Notes under the pieces: generated by a model
The model's input: the letters and a program-made list of their open reading frames with translations, nothing else
Told to the model about the DNA's origin: nothing
The model's database searches: none
NCBI GenBank assembly: GCA_003641745.1
Contig: QNAI01000016.1
Coordinates: forward strand, 1 to 36,254
Length of the DNA stretch: 36,254 nucleotides
Source of the DNA: Verrucomicrobiota bacterium
GTDB lineage: Bacteria; Verrucomicrobiota; Verrucomicrobiia; Opitutales; Opitutaceae
Direction: 5' to 3'
Part shown: positions 6,730 through 14,824 of the stretch, one piece after another
Numbering within the stretch: the first letter of the stretch is position 1
Layout: every line of letters begins with the position of its first letter
Position numbers and translations under genes: made by a program

Positions 6730-8951
6730 CCATGACCCTGCCTTCAAAATGCGCGGACTGTCCTGTTGCGGCCGCCACCATGCGGCGTCTGGGCATCGAG
6801 GTTGAAGGATTTGATTTCGTGGTCGCCCTGGCCGGCAATCCCAATACCGGGAAAAGCACGATCTTCAACCGACTCACCGGTCTGCGCCAGCACACCGGGA
6901 ATTGGCCGGGCAAGACCATCAGTCGTGCGGAAGGCGGCTTTTCACTGGGCGATCGTCGTTACAAGCTGGTCGATCTGCCGGGGACCTATTCCTTGCTTTC
7001 CGCTTCGCCGGACGAGGAGGTCGCCCGGGATTTCATTCTCTTTGGTCGTCCCGATGTGACCGTGATTGTCGTGGACGCAACCGCCCTGGAGCGGAACCTC
7101 AACCTTGCCCAACAGGTCATCCAGGTCACGGAGCGGGTGGTGGTCTGCCTGAACCTGATGGACGAGGCCCGCATGCACGGGATATCAATCGACATCGAGG
7201 GACTTGAAGAAGCCCTGGGCGTTCCGGTTGTACCCACGGCGGCACGACAGGGTCAGGGGATCCCTAAACTACTTGAGACGATTGAAGGGGTGGCCACCGG
7301 GCGAATTCAGTGTCGACCTCCTGATTGGGCTCTCGAAGTACCGGGTTTGGAGGAGGCCCGTAACTCCCTGGTGATGGAATTGGACAAGGTGTATCCCGGT
7401 CTGGCCCAGAAAAACTGGGTCGCGTTGCGCCTGCTGCTGGGCGATGCCTCGATCGAGGAAGCTGTGCAGGACGGGCGATTGAAGGAGCTATCCGAGACGA
7501 TCACCGGCGGCACCGAAACCGGATCCGATTCGATTGACCCGTCCGGAGCCCGTCTGATCGAAGAGGCGGACCGGCTTCGTTGGTCAGTGCCGCCTCGTTT
7601 TCATGATCAGATGGTCGAAAGGATCTACCAGCAATCGGCCCGCATCGCGGATGCGCATACCCGGACAGCAGGTGATTCAGCGCGACTCCGCTGGCAGCAG
7701 AAGGTCGACCGGCTCCTGACCAATCGATGGACCGGGATCCCGGTCATGATGTTGATTTTCGCAGCTGTCCTCTGGATCACGATCATAGGAGCAAATGCTC
7801 CGTCGGGCATGCTTTTCACCCTGTTGATAGGGAAACTCCATCCCGTATTACAGGGCGCGGCGGTCTGGGCGCACCTGCCCGATTGGCTCGGCGGGATCCT
7901 GATCGATGGGATGTACCTGACCACGGCCTGGGTGGTGGCTGTCATGCTGCCCCCGATGGCGATATTCTTTCCGCTTTTCACCATCCTGGAAGACCTTGGC
8001 TACCTGCCGCGGGTGGCCTTCAATCTCGACCGGATTTTCCAAGCGGTGGGCGCTCATGGCAAACAGGCACTCACGCTCTCCATGGGTTTTGGCTGCAATG
8101 CGGCCGGGGTGATCGCTGCCCGGGTGATTGACTCCCCTCGGGAACGACTGATCGCGATCATCACGAATAATTTCGCCCTCTGCAACGGGAGGTGGCCGAC
8201 CCAGATACTGATTGCGACCATCTTCCTCGGCGTCATGGCACCGCCGGCTCTCGCTGGATTCGTGGCCGCCGGTTCGGTTTTTGCCATCGCCATGTTGGGC
8301 ATCGGTCTGACCTTCGGAACGTCCTGGTTACTTTCGCGGACGGTGCTGCGCGGCGAGGCTTCGAGTTTCAGCCTCGAACTGCCGCCCTATCGGCCTCCGC
8401 GCATTCTCAACACGCTCTACACATCGCTGATCGATAGGACGATCTTTGTGCTTTGGCGGGCTATCGTCTTCGCCCTCCCGGCGGGTGCAATCATCTGGCT
8501 GAGTGCAAACATTATGATCGGCGACGTGTCCGTGGCTGCATGGGCGGTGGATTCACTGGATCCGATCGGGCTTCTGATCGGACTCAACGGAGTGATCCTG
8601 GTTGCCTATATTGTGGCAATACCAGCGAACGAAATTGTCGTACCGACGATCCTCATGTTGACCGTGCTGGCCACCGGCATGACCGGGGTGGGCGAGCAGG
8701 GCGCCGGTGTCATGTTTGAAACGGGTAATGGCTCGCTTCGGTTACTCCTGGAAGCAGGGGGATGGACCACGTTGACCGCCGTCTGCCTCATGCTCTTTTC
8801 CCTGAGCCATAATCCCTGCTCCACCACCATTTACACCATCTACAAGGAGACCCGAAGTGCCAAATGGACCGCGTTGGCCACGTTCTTTCCGGTCTTTCTT
8901 GGCATCGCTCTTTGCGGACTGGTGGCCTGGGTCTGGCGGATGGTTGGGTGA
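6726..8951 (+). CDS. feoB: Ferrous iron transporter FeoB
   Basis: The 741-aa product is a full-length FeoB, the GTPase-gated inner-membrane importer of Fe(II). The N-terminal G domain shows G1 GNPNTGKS (37-44), G3 DLPG (83-86) and G4 NLMD (143-146). It is followed by a helical spacer and a membrane domain with two Gate regions. GFGCNAAGV (around 453-460) carries the conserved Cys of the proposed iron pathway, although many FeoBs have Pro where this one has Ala after GCN. A short leader with two Cys (CADC, 9-12) precedes the G domain. The start overlaps the stop of the DtxR-FeoA gene by 4 nt, so production is likely coupled and iron-controlled. No feoC-like gene follows. Confidence 0.96.
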   Translation: MTMTLPSKCADCPVAAATMRRLGIEVEGFDFVVALAGNPNTGKSTIFNRLTGLRQHTGNWPGKTISRAEGGFSLGDRRYKLVDLPGTYSLLSASPDEEVARDFILFGRPDVTVIVVDATALERNLNLAQQVIQVTERVVVCLNLMDEARMHGISIDIEGLEEALGVPVVPTAARQGQGIPKLLETIEGVATGRIQCRPPDWALEVPGLEEARNSLVMELDKVYPGLAQKNWVALRLLLGDASIEEAVQDGRLKELSETITGGTETGSDSIDPSGARLIEEADRLRWSVPPRFHDQMVERIYQQSARIADAHTRTAGDSARLRWQQKVDRLLTNRWTGIPVMMLIFAAVLWITIIGANAPSGMLFTLLIGKLHPVLQGAAVWAHLPDWLGGILIDGMYLTTAWVVAVMLPPMAIFFPLFTILEDLGYLPRVAFNLDRIFQAVGAHGKQALTLSMGFGCNAAGVIAARVIDSPRERLIAIITNNFALCNGRWPTQILIATIFLGVMAPPALAGFVAAGSVFAIAMLGIGLTFGTSWLLSRTVLRGEASSFSLELPPYRPPRILNTLYTSLIDRTIFVLWRAIVFALPAGAIIWLSANIMIGDVSVAAWAVDSLDPIGLLIGLNGVILVAYIVAIPANEIVVPTILMLTVLATGMTGVGEQGAGVMFETGNGSLRLLLEAGGWTTLTAVCLMLFSLSHNPCSTTIYTIYKETRSAKWTALATFFPVFLGIALCGLVAWVWRMVG

Positions 8952-8997
8952 AAGGGGGACGGTGCCTCCGTTTGGGACGGTTGTTGGACGGTTTGAA

Positions 8998-9050
8998 GGG
9001 GTCAAAGCTCACATCTCGCATTGGCATGCAAGATGTCGAGCAATGACCCC
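8998..9050. repeat. 53-bp GGGGTCA...TGACCCC palindrome, copy B
   Basis: The arms pair as GGGGTCA/TGACCCC, GCTC/GAGC and ACATCT/AGATGT around a GCATTGGCATGC centre. It is identical over all 53 bp to 9172-9224, and the match continues about 13 bp past the right end (CCGTTCGTGCCAG). Confidence 0.9.
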
Positions 9051-9171
9051 CCGTTCGTGCCAGTGTCGAGCAATGATGCACTCGTTTGACTTTTGACCTT
9101 CGACCGTTTCTGACCACCGGCCACTGTCCACTGTCGCGCCAGCGACACCGTTCGTTCCATGCTAATGCTAA

Positions 9172-9224
9172 GGGGTCAAAGCTCACATCTCGCATTGGCA
9201 TGCAAGATGTCGAGCAATGACCCC
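9172..9224. repeat. 53-bp GGGGTCA...TGACCCC palindrome, copy C
   Basis: It is identical to 8998-9050 and lies in the same orientation 174 bp further on. This points to recent duplication or gene conversion. Confidence 0.9.
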
Positions 9225-9344
9225 CCGTTCGTGCCAGGCAATGATGTCCCGTTCGTGCCAGTGTCGAGCAATGACGCTGTTCTGAGCCGCAATCTTCGTT
9301 CCCAAAAATTCCTTTCCCCGGTTCTCCAACCTGAAGCCTAGAGC

Positions 9345-10451
9345 CTAATGTCTGTTCCCCCGGTTGATCCGGCCTGTCTTTATTCGATGCCGGGCGGCCA
9401 GGCGGCGCTCGAGTTCATCGGCGTCGATCAGTCCGACCAGGCGCCCGAATCCATAAACGGGAAAGAAGCGATGATGAGATCCCAGAATCCTTCCGTGGAA
9501 GAATGACAGGGGCCAGTCGGCCTGGAGCGGAGTATCCGTTTTCTTTCCGCATTGGGCCAGCGTGCGTTGCTCCGTCCAGGGCTGGATCCGAAGTGGACGT
9601 TCCGATCCCCGGACCGCCGCCACCGTTTCCTCACCTCTCATCGCAATCAGGTCGGCCCCCGGGCGATTCACAGCCGAATGCAGAACCTCGGCATAGGGAG
9701 TCATGGCTGGAAAGACCAGGATGTCCCGGTTCATCAGATCACCGACGATCACGCCGCTCAGGTGCTCCTGTCGCTGGACATACCTGTATTCGAGATCACC
9801 TCCGAGATAAATGAAGGCGAACAGGGCGGCGGTGAGGAAATTACCGTGCGCCAGAAGGGCGTAGGACGCTCCGGCCGTGGCCAGAACCTTGCCGACTATA
9901 CTGGCCCATTTCGTCGCGGTCAGGTAGTTGAATTTCATGGCCAGCAAGGCCCGAAAAATCCGACCCCCGTCCATGGGGAAAACGGGTATGAGGTTAAAGA
10001 CACCCATCACCAGATTGATGGCGGCAAGGGAGAACCCCAATTGTCGAAGACCGAGAGGCAGGGCGACGATGTGGTCGATCGAAAATGGCCCCAGCACAGC
10101 CACGAGCAGGCCAAAGAGCAGGAAATTGACGGCCGGGCCTGCTGCGGTGATGGCCAGTTCCTTGAGGGGCTCGCGCGGAATTCGGTCGAACTGGGCCATG
10201 CCGCCGATAGGCAGCAGCAGAATGCGGTGAACCTTCACCCCGAAGCGCATGGCGACCAACGAATGCCCGAGTTCGTGCAGGACCACGCATGCAAAGACAG
10301 CCAGCAGGAGCAGACAACCCCAGATCAGACCGACCGGTCCGGCATAGGTCCATCCTTCGTAGCCAAAATAGGCCAGAAGCAGGAGAAACGTAAAGTGCAT
10401 CTCCAGTTGGATCCCGCGGATGCGAAACAACTTAATTGACCAGTCCAGCAT
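9345..10451 (-). CDS. Site-2 protease family (M50) membrane metalloprotease
   Basis: The 368-aa product is an integral-membrane zinc protease that would cut within or near the membrane. HELGH (59-63) supplies the zinc-binding His residues and catalytic Glu; NLIPVFPMDGGR (153-164) contains the third ligand, Asp161. Hydrophobic segments flank both. The C-terminal part (about 225-345) looks like a degenerate CBS-domain pair, as in the SpoIVFB/Rip3-like subgroup, where it may sense nucleotides. The start ATG (10449-10451) agrees with the usual WSIKLFRIRGIQLEMHF opening strand. It is transcribed divergently from the sigma-54 response regulator, with 46 bp between start codons. Its substrate is unknown; anti-sigma factors or membrane-bound regulators are common targets in this family. 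Confidence 0.92.
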   Translation of the reverse strand: MLDWSIKLFRIRGIQLEMHFTFLLLLAYFGYEGWTYAGPVGLIWGCLLLLAVFACVVLHELGHSLVAMRFGVKVHRILLLPIGGMAQFDRIPREPLKELAITAAGPAVNFLLFGLLVAVLGPFSIDHIVALPLGLRQLGFSLAAINLVMGVFNLIPVFPMDGGRIFRALLAMKFNYLTATKWASIVGKVLATAGASYALLAHGNFLTAALFAFIYLGGDLEYRYVQRQEHLSGVIVGDLMNRDILVFPAMTPYAEVLHSAVNRPGADLIAMRGEETVAAVRGSERPLRIQPWTEQRTLAQCGKKTDTPLQADWPLSFFHGRILGSHHRFFPVYGFGRLVGLIDADELERRLAARHRIKTGRINRGNRH

Positions 10452-10497
10452 TTACACGAAAGGGTGATGCACCGGCAAGATACGGGAGTGAATCCTC

Positions 10498-12033
10498 TTG
10501 TCTGGCGATCCGAAAATGCCGGCTGAACCCAAGACCTCGACCATTCTGGTCATCGATGATGACTCCGAGATCCGTTATTCGTTGGATCGCGTTCTCGCTT
10601 CGCGCGGATTCAAGGTGCAGACGGCGGCCAGTGGGGAGGAGGGGTTGGAGGTGGTCAAAGGATCGCCTCCGGATGTCGTTTTCCTCGACATCCGGATGGG
10701 GGGCATAAGCGGGATCGAGACGCTGCAGCATCTGCGGGGAATCGCGCCGAAGATGCCGATTATCCTGATGACGGCCTACGGCACGGCCCAGACGGCGATC
10801 GAAGCCATGAAATTCGGTGCTTTTGACTACATCATGAAGCCATTTGATCCGGATCGGGTCATCTCATTGGCGGAAGGTGCGGTTCGTGCGGTCGAAGACA
10901 TGAATCGGGCGGGCGATTACGAATCTCTTCTCAACAGTGATGATTATGAGGAGGGCATTGTAGGTCACTCGCCGGCCATGCAGGAGGTTTTTAAGATAAT
11001 CGGCCAGGTGGCGGCCAGCGATGTGACCGTCCTGGTGTCGGGTGAAAGCGGGACCGGAAAGGAATTGATTGCGCGGTGTGTCTGGCAACACAGCCACCGG
11101 AACCGCGCGGATTTCGTGGCGGTCAACTGCGCGGCCATCCCCGACAACCTGATCGAGAGCGAACTCTTCGGGCACGAGAAGGGGTCATTCACCGGGGCGA
11201 CGGGGCAACGGATCGGCAAGTTCGAGCAATGCGACCGCGGCACCATATTCCTCGATGAGATAGGTGACATGGCCTTGTCCACCCAGACGAAAATTCTCAG
11301 GGTTCTTCAGGAAGGCGAGATCCAGAGGGTCGGGGGCAGCGAAACGATCAAAGTCGACATCAGAGTCATCGCCGCGACCAACAAGGGCCTTGAGGACATG
11401 GTCGAGGAGAAGACGTTCAGGGAGGATCTCTACTATCGACTGAACGTGGTTCGGATCCGCGTTCCGCCCCTTCGGGAGCGGAAGGAGGATATACCGGAAA
11501 TTGTGGACTATATGCTCCAGATGCTGGAAAAGGAGCGGAAGATCAAGGTTCGGAAGGTGTCACCGGAAGCGCTCTCAATCCTCTGTGCCTGTCAATGGCC
11601 GGGTAATGTCCGCGAACTCGAAAATGTGGTTTACCGGAGTGCGGTCGTGGCCCAGGGAGACGCCATCCTGATCAAGGACTTGCCCGAAGAAATCGCCGGC
11701 AGGCCGGTCGAGACGCCCGCTCCGGAGCATGTCGCCGTGTCAACCTCCCAAGAGGCCTCTGAAACGAAGGTGGCAGACCCAGTGGTCGGGGATGCCTCAA
11801 AAACAGAGACGGGTGACCAGGCAGATATGGATCCATTGGGACAGGCGGTGGACGCCCTGTACGCGGAACTCAAGCGGGTTGAATCAAAGAGCCTGCTCCG
11901 ACGGCTTGAACGGGAACTGGTGGAGCGGGCGTTTATCGATATGGGCAATAATCAGGCGCGTACCGCTGAACTTCTGGGTATGACCCGGACCACCCTGAAA
12001 AAGCGCTTGCAGGAATACGGGCTCGCAAAGTAA
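10498..12033 (+). CDS. Sigma-54-dependent response regulator (NtrC family)
   Basis: The 511-aa product has a receiver domain (about 14-130) with acidic pocket Asp20/Asp21, phospho-acceptor Asp64, Thr92 and Lys114. A AAA+ activator domain follows, with Walker A GESGTGKE (182-189), the sigma-54 contact loop [15 protein letters not shown] (220-234) and Walker [11 protein letters not shown] (249-258). The C-terminal Fis-type helix-turn-helix contains [17 protein letters not shown]. The loop has GSFTGA instead of the commoner GAFTGA. The start is probably the TTG at 10498, which has GGGAG 7 nt upstream; an ATG at 10516 lacks such a site. A linker of about 60 residues, rich in Glu, Thr and Ala, precedes the helix-turn-helix region. 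No histidine kinase gene is adjacent, so the partner must lie elsewhere. Targets are unknown. Confidence 0.95.
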   Translation: MSGDPKMPAEPKTSTILVIDDDSEIRYSLDRVLASRGFKVQTAASGEEGLEVVKGSPPDVVFLDIRMGGISGIETLQHLRGIAPKMPIILMTAYGTAQTAIEAMKFGAFDYIMKPFDPDRVISLAEGAVRAVEDMNRAGDYESLLNSDDYEEGIVGHSPAMQEVFKIIGQVAASDVTVLVSGESGTGKELIARCVWQHSHRNRADFVAVNCAAIPDNLIESELFGHEKGSFTGATGQRIGKFEQCDRGTIFLDEIGDMALSTQTKILRVLQEGEIQRVGGSETIKVDIRVIAATNKGLEDMVEEKTFREDLYYRLNVVRIRVPPLRERKEDIPEIVDYMLQMLEKERKIKVRKVSPEALSILCACQWPGNVRELENVVYRSAVVAQGDAILIKDLPEEIAGRPVETPAPEHVAVSTSQEASETKVADPVVGDASKTETGDQADMDPLGQAVDALYAELKRVESKSLLRRLERELVERAFIDMGNNQARTAELLGMTRTTLKKRLQEYGLAK

Positions 12034-12166
12034 GAAGTTTGAAGCAAGAAGGCAGAGGTAAACACGCTGAGGGTTGTGTGAAAGTGATCTGTTCTATCGG
12101 ACCGCGCTACGGTACACTCCGACCGGCGATTTTGCCCAAGCACCATACGACATAGCCGGATTCACC

Positions 12167-13633
12167 ATGAAAACACGATCGACCCGGAAAAAGTTTTCAC
12201 CAGCAGCCATCACGATCACGGTGACCGTTCTGCTCGGCTTGACTGGTGGATGCCTGAGCGGGCCGGATTACGAGGCACCGGTCGTCACCATGCCGGATGC
12301 CTGGCAGCAGAAAGCCACGGCCGGACTCGAGGATGGCCCCACCAACCTGGATCGGTGGTGGACTCGGTTTGGTGATCCTTTGCTCGATGGTCTGATAGAA
12401 AAAGCCCGGCTCAATAATCTGGATATTTATACAGCCGCTCTGCGCCTCGAAGAAGCGATGGCCCTGAGGGGTGTTGCCGCTTCAGGCTATTATGGTTCGA
12501 TTGATGCCGATGCCGCCGCCATGGCGGGTCAGCTCAGCGAAAATTCGAACTTTTTGCCCGACGGGATCGATTCGAAGGTCGACTACTATACCATCGGGGC
12601 CAATGCGGCCTGGGAGGCCGATATCTGGGGCCGGGTTCGCCGCAGTGTTGAATCAGCGGAGGCCGGGCTGGATGCCTCGCTTGAGGATTACCGCGATGTC
12701 CTGGTCCTGGTTCAGTCTCGTGTTGCAGGCTTCTACGTGGAGGTCCGGACGACCCAGAAACAGATTATTCTCACCGAAAACAATGTGAAGCTTCAGAAAG
12801 CGACCCTGAAGCTGACCCGTGATCGTTTTGACGCCGGTCTTTCTGCGGATCTCGATGTTCGACGTGCGGAGCTGAATCTCGCCCGGACAGAATCGACCCT
12901 CCCCAGTCTCTATTCCAACCACGAACGAGTCCTCAACGCGCTCTCGGTTCTGCTTGGAGAGATGCCAGGATCCCTTCAGCAGGAAATAGGTGTGACCGAT
13001 GTGATTCCGAAGACGGTGGTTCCCGTTTACGCAGGTGTTCCGGCCGACCTTTTGCGCCAGCGGCCTGATATACGGTCTGCCGAGCGCCTGGTGGCCGCCC
13101 AGAATGCCCGAATCGGGGTCGCGGCATCGGATTATTATCCGCGATTCCTGCTGGTAGGCGACCTGAGGGTGGAATCCACCGACTATGACAATCTCTTTGG
13201 AGGCGACAGTGTTTCCTACGGGTTCGGTCCCCAAATCCGTTGGAATCTCTTCAGTGGCGGTCGGGTGAAGAACCAGGTGCGGGCCGAGGAGGCCCGGACT
13301 GCACAGGCGCAGGCTCGGTACGAACAGACGGTGCTCCGGGCGGTGGAGGAAACCGAAACGGCGATGGTCTCTTATGTCCAGGAACTCGATCGGTTTGCGG
13401 CACTCGGGCGGGCCGTCGTCGCAGCCGAGGAGTCCGTCATACAGACCCAGACCCTCTACAAGTCAGGTCTGACCGATTTCCAGAATGTCCTGAACATGGA
13501 GCGCGATCTTTTTGAGCAGCAGAATCTCGAGGCCGCCAGCGAAGGTGATATCGCGCTGCGAATCGTCGACATATTCCGGGCGCTGGGAGGCGGCTGGCAG
13601 GATGTGCCGCATCCGCTTACGGCTGAATTATGA
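12167..13633 (+). CDS. TolC/NodT-family outer-membrane efflux lipoprotein
   Basis: The 488-aa product is the outer-membrane channel of the tripartite pump encoded with the next two genes. A lipoprotein signal peptide ends in LTGGC (Cys29 would be lipidated), and the start at 12167 puts this signal at the N-terminus; the open frame upstream to 12074 has only a weak TTG. GPDYEAPVVTMPDAW is the typical NodT-family start. The chain has the two internal repeats of long helices expected for a trimeric TolC barrel, with LRQRPDIRSAERLVAAQNARIGVA-like signature sequence around 318-341. The adaptor gene starts 35 nt after its stop. No strong ribosome binding site or sigma-54 promoter was recognised upstream. 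Confidence 0.93.
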   Translation: MKTRSTRKKFSPAAITITVTVLLGLTGGCLSGPDYEAPVVTMPDAWQQKATAGLEDGPTNLDRWWTRFGDPLLDGLIEKARLNNLDIYTAALRLEEAMALRGVAASGYYGSIDADAAAMAGQLSENSNFLPDGIDSKVDYYTIGANAAWEADIWGRVRRSVESAEAGLDASLEDYRDVLVLVQSRVAGFYVEVRTTQKQIILTENNVKLQKATLKLTRDRFDAGLSADLDVRRAELNLARTESTLPSLYSNHERVLNALSVLLGEMPGSLQQEIGVTDVIPKTVVPVYAGVPADLLRQRPDIRSAERLVAAQNARIGVAASDYYPRFLLVGDLRVESTDYDNLFGGDSVSYGFGPQIRWNLFSGGRVKNQVRAEEARTAQAQARYEQTVLRAVEETETAMVSYVQELDRFAALGRAVVAAEESVIQTQTLYKSGLTDFQNVLNMERDLFEQQNLEAASEGDIALRIVDIFRALGGGWQDVPHPLTAEL

Positions 13634-13668
13634 GCGCATACTGATTTTCAAGAAAGAAAGAACCGATT

Positions 13669-14814
13669 GTGAAACCAAACCACTCTGCCAGTCTCTTGAT
13701 CGTCACGGCGGTATTCGCGCTTCTGGGATGTCGAGAGAAGAATACTTTCGTTCAACCGCCGCCTCCGGAAGTCACCGTTGCCAAGCCGGAACAGCGTGAT
13801 GTCACCGTGTTCATTGGCGTCGCCGGTCGGATCAAAGCCAGGGAGTCGGTCGAAATCCGCGCCCGCGTCTCCGGTTTCCTCGACTCAGTCGACTTCGAGG
13901 ACGGCCAAATAGTCAAGGAGGGACAGCAACTCTTCCTGATCGAACCCGAACCCTATGAGGCCGCCGTCTCGGCGGCTCAAGCGGAGATTTCATCCGCGAA
14001 GGCGTCCCGTGAGATCGCCGAGACAAACTACGATCGCCGGGTTCAGGCCTATGAAACCAAGGCGGTCTCCGAGATCGACGTGCTGACCGCGAAGGCGAAC
14101 CTCGATTCGGCCGAGGCATCGGTGCTGGGGGCCGAGGCGGCCTTGGTCGAGGCCGAGATCAACCTTTCCTATACCAAGGTTGTTTCACCTGTAACCGGGC
14201 GGATCGCCCGCCACCTGGTCAGCGTGGGCAATCTGGTCGGCGGCGCCAATGCGACCCTCCTCACGACCGTCGTCGTGCAGGATCCGATCCATGTCTATTT
14301 CAACGTCAGCGAGCGACTCCTGATCCCGCGGATGGGATCGCTCGCCAACCTGTCCGAGGAAGATTTCGAGAATTCCCCGGAGGTCTTCGTCGAACTGGCC
14401 GATGGTTCAAGGTATTCGAAACCCGGGCACATCGACTATATCGACAATCGAGCGGATTCATCGACCGGAACAGTGACCATCCGTGCGGAATTTCCGAATC
14501 AGGAAGGTGAACTGCTTCCCGGGCTTTATGGGAAGATCCTTATTCCCGAAGTGACCGAAGGGGCGTTGATCGTGCCCGACTTGGCGGTTCAGCGTGATAT
14601 CGGTGGCACCTATCTGCTGGTGGTCAATGATGAGAATAAGGTCGAGGCCCGTTACGTCGAACTCGGTTCCAAGATCGAGGCGGATCGGGTCGTGGACTCG
14701 GGGTTGACCGGCGAGGAGAACGTGGTCGTCAATGGCCTGCAGCGTGCCCGCCCGGGAATCGAGGTCGTGACTACGGTTCAACCGGCAGGCGAACTCCAGG
14801 GCGAAGAGAAGTAG
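13669..14814 (+). CDS. RND efflux periplasmic adaptor (membrane fusion protein, AcrA-like)
   Basis: The 381-aa product is the periplasmic adaptor joining the RND pump to the outer-membrane channel. It begins at a GTG and has a lipoprotein signal ending ALLGC (Cys21). It then has the standard order: beta-barrel strand VTVFIGVAGRIKARESVEIR, lipoyl half-motif GFLDSVDFEDGQIVKEGQ, an alpha hairpin rich in Ala, Glu and Lys (about 95-160), the second lipoyl half SYTKVVSPVTGRI, and membrane-proximal beta domains. The length matches AcrA/MexA (about 380-400 aa). It lies 35 nt after the channel gene and 10 nt before the pump gene, so the three form one operon. Substrates cannot be predicted. Confidence 0.94.
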   Translation: MKPNHSASLLIVTAVFALLGCREKNTFVQPPPPEVTVAKPEQRDVTVFIGVAGRIKARESVEIRARVSGFLDSVDFEDGQIVKEGQQLFLIEPEPYEAAVSAAQAEISSAKASREIAETNYDRRVQAYETKAVSEIDVLTAKANLDSAEASVLGAEAALVEAEINLSYTKVVSPVTGRIARHLVSVGNLVGGANATLLTTVVVQDPIHVYFNVSERLLIPRMGSLANLSEEDFENSPEVFVELADGSRYSKPGHIDYIDNRADSSTGTVTIRAEFPNQEGELLPGLYGKILIPEVTEGALIVPDLAVQRDIGGTYLLVVNDENKVEARYVELGSKIEADRVVDSGLTGEENVVVNGLQRARPGIEVVTTVQPAGELQGEEK

Positions 14815-14824
14815 GGACTGAATC

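Larger units (their letters stand above)
8952..9344. other. Repeat-rich intergenic region between convergent genes
   Basis: No gene is supported. The stretch contains GGGACGGT-type direct repeats (about 8957-8992), two identical 53-bp palindromes (8998-9050, 9172-9224), and repeated CCCGTTCGTGCCAG and GTGTCGAGCAATGA phrases around 9050-9075 and 9223-9275. The flanking genes converge here, so the palindromes could also act as a transcription end point, though no T-tract follows them. Confidence 0.7.

Noticed and set aside
8998-9224. Possible CRISPR array from repeated 53-bp units
   Set aside because: There are only two units, each is a long palindrome, the gap contains other repeats rather than a spacer, and no cas gene is nearby.
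9552-10439. 295-codon open frame on the plus strand
   Set aside because: It is antisense to the M50 protease with HELGH and PMDGG motifs; its translation is low-complexity, Gln/His/Gly-rich and has no recognisable domain.
10498-13633. Sigma-54 promoter upstream of the efflux operon under control of the adjacent NtrC-type regulator
   Set aside because: I could not find a GG-N10-GC type -24/-12 element in 12034-12166, so the regulatory link is not supported.
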